NCBI GenBank assembly: GCA_024811115.1
Contig: JAKOGH010000753.1
Location: forward strand, 1-10,592
Reading direction: 5' to 3'
DNA length: 10,592 nucleotides
Source: Terana coerulea
Taxonomy: Eukaryota > Basidiomycota > Agaricomycetes > Polyporales > Phanerochaetaceae
Under the pieces are notes generated by a model. That model saw only the letters and a program-made list of their open reading frames with translations, ran no database searches and was not told the DNA's origin. Position numbers and translations under genes: made by a program. Position 1 is the stretch's first letter, and each line of letters starts with the position of its first letter. Below are positions 8,825 through 10,592 of this stretch, in pieces.

Positions 8825-9437
8825 CCGGCATATGCACGAGCGCGACAACGACTACTCTACGACGCAGGCCCGCAAGCACTCCACCTCTCGATACTGCTCA
8901 CGCGCCGCAACCTCCTGGGGCCTCTACTCCGATACATCCACGCCACGGGACGATTCCGTGAACAGCTAGGCGACCTACACCACGAAGCGAGAGAAAGAGG
9001 AAAAACGAAAAAACAAGGGACGTCGTACTTGACCGTGCGAATCAGACACTGACGCGCCCTCTCTCCGTGATACAGAAACGAGAAGTGTACGAATACGCGG
9101 CGTGGAGACACCAAGAGCACGGACTTTCCCAGGGTCGGCATTGGGGAATTCTGATGGCTACCGGAGAACCGTCAGCCATACTCCCCGCGCGGCAAGAGGT
9201 CTAACCCAGGGGACCATCGTCCACCAAAGCGCGTGAGGTTTACAGCCCAGTGCCTAGCGTTCAATCGCCAGATCCACCTCTTTTTTTACACCACTACTCC
9301 CACACACTCATCACTCCCCCACCTAAATTTCGGCCGAGATCCTTCGGGACATGTGCCATTGCATACAAGACCAACTCGCATTCAGACGGAAGTAGTAGCA
9401 CGATAAACGCATGTACATGTAGATCGTCCACCATAGG

Positions 9438-9445
9438 GATATCCC
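9438..9445 (+). repeat. Left 8-bp target-site duplication of the hAT element
   Basis: gatatccc here is repeated exactly at 10113-10120. Eight-base duplications are the hAT hallmark. Confidence 0.92.
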
Positions 9446-9472
9446 TAGTGTTGCCAAAGTTCAGTTCAGTTC
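9446..9472 (+). repeat. Left terminal inverted repeat of the hAT element
   Basis: Begins tagtgttgccaaagttcag and pairs with the inverted right end at 10086-10112 at 25 of 27 positions. It continues into tandem ttcag units. Confidence 0.88.
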
Positions 9473-9489
9473 AGTTCGAGTCCATTTGT

Positions 9490-9605
9490 CCGAACCAGAA
9501 CTAGGAACCAAGTGTTTAGCAGCCGAACCTGAACCAAACTGAACTGAACCAGTATGAACTGGTTCAGTTGGTTCAGTTCAGGTTTGAACTGGTTCGAACC
9601 ATTGA
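9490..9605 (+). repeat. Left subterminal palindromic GGTTCAG/CTGAACC cluster
   Basis: Contains many copies of gaacc, ctgaac and ggttcag on both strands. A perfect 12-bp hairpin (arms 9542-9553 and 9558-9569, loop atga) forms its centre. A related direct copy of the first half lies at 9988-10047 near the right end, sharing a 16-nt identical block (9529-9544 and 10032-10047). Such subterminal repeats are probable transposase-binding sites in hAT elements. Confidence 0.78.
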
Positions 9606-9749
9606 ACCATGTATATATCAGCTTTACTCTGTCAAATCAGTATAATTGCAATGGTAGATTATAATAGAGTTATATACTGACATCTAGAAGAGTTTATATG
9701 GTGCAAAAGCCTTACATTATGATGTTTTGAAGCTCAGTGTCTGATAGAG

Positions 9750-9773
9750 GCTGCCAGTTGCCTTTTTGGCAGC
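9750..9773 (+). repeat. Small stem-loop in the hAT interior
   Basis: gctgcca (9750-9756) and tggcagc (9767-9773) form a perfect 7-bp stem with a 10-nt loop, in otherwise unstructured AT-rich sequence. No function is evident. Confidence 0.45.
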
Positions 9774-9939
9774 TATTGATGGCATCATATATACACTAAA
9801 ACATAGGCAGAGTGACATTTGGTGCTCAGTTTACAAGCACAACAATGAAAAAATAGTTTAGACATGCTATAGTAAGTAAGTTCATGTACTTTTCTCTATG
9901 AATCCCAGTACAAATACACTACATAACATATATATGGTT

Positions 9940-10085
9940 CATGGTTTGAACCAGTTTGAACTTGGTTCAGAGCGTGACAGCCATGCCCCGAACCAAGAAC
10001 AGAACCAAGTTATCTAGAGGCCGAACCAGAACTGAACCAAACTGAACCACACGGTTCAGTTCATCGGTTCTGGTTCTGAACCACC
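9940..10085 (+). repeat. Right subterminal GGTTCAG/CTGAACC cluster
   Basis: Holds the same motifs as the left cluster in both orientations (ggttcatggtttgaacc at its start, cggttcag/ctgaacc near its end). The two ends therefore share both inverted and direct homology, rather than a single simple inverted repeat. Confidence 0.75.
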
Positions 10086-10112
10086 GAACCGAACTGAACT
10101 TCGGCAACACTA
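10086..10112 (-). repeat. Right terminal inverted repeat of the hAT element
   Basis: Its reverse complement begins tagtgttgccgaagttcag, matching the left end with two differences in 27 bp. Confidence 0.88.
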
Positions 10113-10145
10113 GATATCCCTGACGGACGTAAAACAAAGGAGACC

Positions 10146-10158
10146 AAAAAAAAAAAAA
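10146..10158 (+). other. LINE poly(A) tail
   Basis: Thirteen A residues end the LINE just before the right target duplication. The last A may belong to the duplication. The tail fixes the + orientation and shows insertion by target-primed reverse transcription of a polyadenylated RNA. Confidence 0.9.
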
Positions 10159-10169
10159 TGAGCAATAAA
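10158..10169 (+). repeat. Right target-site duplication of the LINE
   Basis: atgagcaataaa, identical to 3119-3130. The uninterrupted site reads ...gcgagg-atgagcaataaa-attag.... Confidence 0.9.
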
Positions 10170-10536
10170 ATTAGAAAGGTTGGTAGGAGGTCTAACGGAC
10201 ACTCAAGTTTGACATGGAGCGCCCAATGGGACAAAACGTCATGCTTCTGCTCAGGCCCGACCGACCTGCAGCGACAGGCGGTAGCACGTCCGGCAGCAAT
10301 TTCAGTGGCGAACTGCTGAGGCGAAGTGAGTCGAGGCGAGACGAGAAAAAGGAAAATCTGAATGTGTTAAGGAAAAGTCCGTTGAGAGGCCCATTGTGCG
10401 TCGAGTCTATTCGCGACCTACCTGTATATCGAGGAGAGACGGCATTAGTTATGCCACGCGAAAAGTAAAGTAAAGAAGAGGAGAAGGAGAAGAAGAATAA
10501 ACCTTAGTTTTATCTCGCACTCGAAAATGCACGAAC
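10170..10536. other. Intergenic flank with a purine-rich tract
   Basis: No recognisable gene. A purine-rich tract (about 10458-10500, repeats of aaag and gaga/gaag) lies upstream of 10537. On the minus strand this is a pyrimidine tract within or just beyond the 3' UTR of the gene at 10537-10592. An 84-codon open frame at 10214-10468 has no recognisable content. Confidence 0.5.
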
Positions 10537-10592
10537 CTAGTTGACGACATCGTAGAGGTAGCAACCAGGGAAGGCCTTCTTGATCTGCTCCT
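10537..10592 (-). CDS. C-terminal end of an unidentified convergent gene, partial
   Basis: On the minus strand the frame entering from the window edge reads EQIKKAFPGCYLYDVVN and stops at TAG (complement of 10537-10539). The composition is protein-like (amphipathic, then aromatic/hydrophobic) and the sequence is GC-rich compared with the flank just beyond the stop. Seventeen residues are too few to name a family. If real, the gene converges on the flippase gene. The uninterrupted distance between their stop codons, without the LINE and its extra target copy, is about 780 nt. Confidence 0.42.
   Translation of the reverse strand, partial: EQIKKAFPGCYLYDVVN

Larger units (their letters stand above)
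5067..9052 (+). pseudogene. LINE ORF2, endonuclease-reverse transcriptase-RNase H polyprotein, frameshifted
   Basis: Would encode about 1,328 residues. Domain order: APE endonuclease (5067-about 5830), linker, reverse transcriptase (about 6490-7480), connection region, RNase H (about 8060-8455), and a C-terminal CCHC knuckle (8771-8824) ending at TGA 9050-9052. Recognisable frame segments: frame 3 from 5067, frame 1 from about 5285, frame 2 from about 5690, frame 3 from about 6280, frame 1 from about 6487, frame 3 from 6654, frame 2 from about 6800, frame 1 from about 7350, frame 2 from 7481, frame 1 from about 7780, frame 2 from about 7860, frame 3 from about 8250, frame 2 from about 8550. 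Every break is a small indel, often at a homopolymer (A4 at 5284-5287, A4 at 6485-6488). No nonsense codon lies in the followed frame. The copy cannot make active protein unless the breaks are sequence errors. Confidence 0.9.
9446..10112. mobile_element. Non-autonomous hAT-type transposon (MITE-like), 667 bp
   Basis: The termini start tagtgttgcc and end ggcaacacta. They are inverted over 27 bp with two mismatches (positions 11 and 23). An exact 8-bp duplication, gatatccc, flanks both sides. TIRs beginning TAGTG plus 8-bp duplications point to the hAT superfamily. No transposase frame is present, so it must have been moved by a related element elsewhere. Both ends are packed with GGTTCAG/CTGAACC units, while the middle (about 9610-9940) is AT-rich and non-coding, unlike the GC-rich LINE around it. 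The element sits in the LINE 3' UTR, so it inserted after the LINE. The near-perfect duplication argues for a fairly recent event. Confidence 0.88.
9053..10145 (+). other. LINE 3' UTR, split by the nested hAT element
   Basis: The UTR is 9053-9445 plus 10121-10145 once the hAT element and its extra target copy are removed, about 420 nt. It is non-coding, with a T7 run and C/T-rich stretch near 9280-9325. It would carry the structure recognised by the element's own reverse transcriptase, but no specific hairpin could be assigned. Confidence 0.7.
3131..10157 (+). mobile_element. Full-length Tad-clade LINE (non-LTR retrotransposon), degenerate, with a nested hAT element
   Basis: Order: 5' UTR, ORF1 (gag-like, three zinc knuckles), ORF2 (APE endonuclease, reverse transcriptase, RNase H, zinc knuckle), 3' UTR, A13 tail, all within an 11-12 bp target-site duplication. 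Without the nested hAT element and its extra 8 bp, the LINE is about 6.34 kb plus tail. Presence of RNase H and the ORF1 zinc-knuckle set match the fungal Tad group. The 5' end is complete, which is less usual than 5' truncation for LINEs. The copy cannot be translated as it stands, because at least a dozen single-base frameshifts interrupt both ORFs. GC is high and no RIP-like C-to-T decay is apparent. It lies between the tail ends of two convergent genes. Confidence 0.93.

Noticed and set aside
3131..9437. RIP (repeat-induced point mutation) of the LINE
   Set aside because: The sequence remains GC-rich, and no nonsense changes of the C-to-T type were seen in the conserved frame.
9250..9504. 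An 84-codon open frame across the LINE 3' UTR and the hAT left end
   Set aside because: It crosses a transposon boundary at 9445/9446, so it cannot be an ancestral gene, and it shows no domain.
9490..10085. CRISPR-like array from the repeated GGTTCAG units
   Set aside because: Units are short, occur in both orientations, and have irregular spacing inside a eukaryotic transposon. They fit subterminal transposase sites.
3131..10157. LTR retrotransposon or retroviral-type element
   Set aside because: No long terminal repeats, an APE endonuclease instead of integrase/protease, a poly(A) end, and the RT motifs of LINEs.
10214..10468. An 84-codon open frame (+) after the LINE
   Set aside because: No recognisable domain, ordinary length for chance, and it runs into a simple purine tract just before its stop.

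Overview
The window looks like nuclear DNA of a filamentous fungus, most likely a basidiomycete. The evidence is a housekeeping gene broken by thirteen introns of only 50-61 nt, a LINE of the fungal Tad type, moderate GC content, and the absence of a RIP-like AT shift in the repeat. No species can be named from this.

Positions 1-2715 (+) hold the 3' two-thirds of a Drs2-type P4-ATPase (phospholipid flippase). Fourteen exons give 673 codons that run from just before the SPDEA region, through the nucleotide-binding and phosphatase motifs and the C-terminal membrane block, to the autoinhibitory GFAFS tail. The first 36 nt contain an apparent 1-nt frameshift inside a conserved motif. Positions 2716-3118 are non-coding 3' flank.

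Positions 3131-10157 (+) are one full-length non-LTR retrotransposon. It is bounded by a 12-bp target-site duplication (3119-3130 and 10158-10169) and ends in poly(A). It has a 143-nt 5' UTR, ORF1 (3274-5070: coiled coil, RNA-binding region, three zinc knuckles), ORF2 (5067-9052: APE endonuclease, reverse transcriptase, RNase H, C-terminal zinc knuckle) and a 3' UTR. ORF1 and ORF2 overlap at ATGA. Both are broken by many single-base indels, yet following the right frame needs no nonsense mutation.

A second element sits inside the LINE 3' UTR: a 667-bp non-autonomous hAT-type DNA transposon (9446-10112). It has 27-bp inverted termini, an exact 8-bp target duplication, and dense GGTTCAG/CTGAACC repeats that make each end fold on itself. 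It must be younger than the LINE.

After the LINE, 10170-10536 is non-coding apart from a purine-rich tract. At 10537-10592 (-) is the last 17 codons of an unidentified gene convergent with the flippase gene. The LINE therefore landed in a short (about 780 bp) tail-to-tail intergenic region, away from promoters. I found no new gene system beyond this nested transposon structure. The most useful leads are the indel pattern and the palindromic hAT ends.
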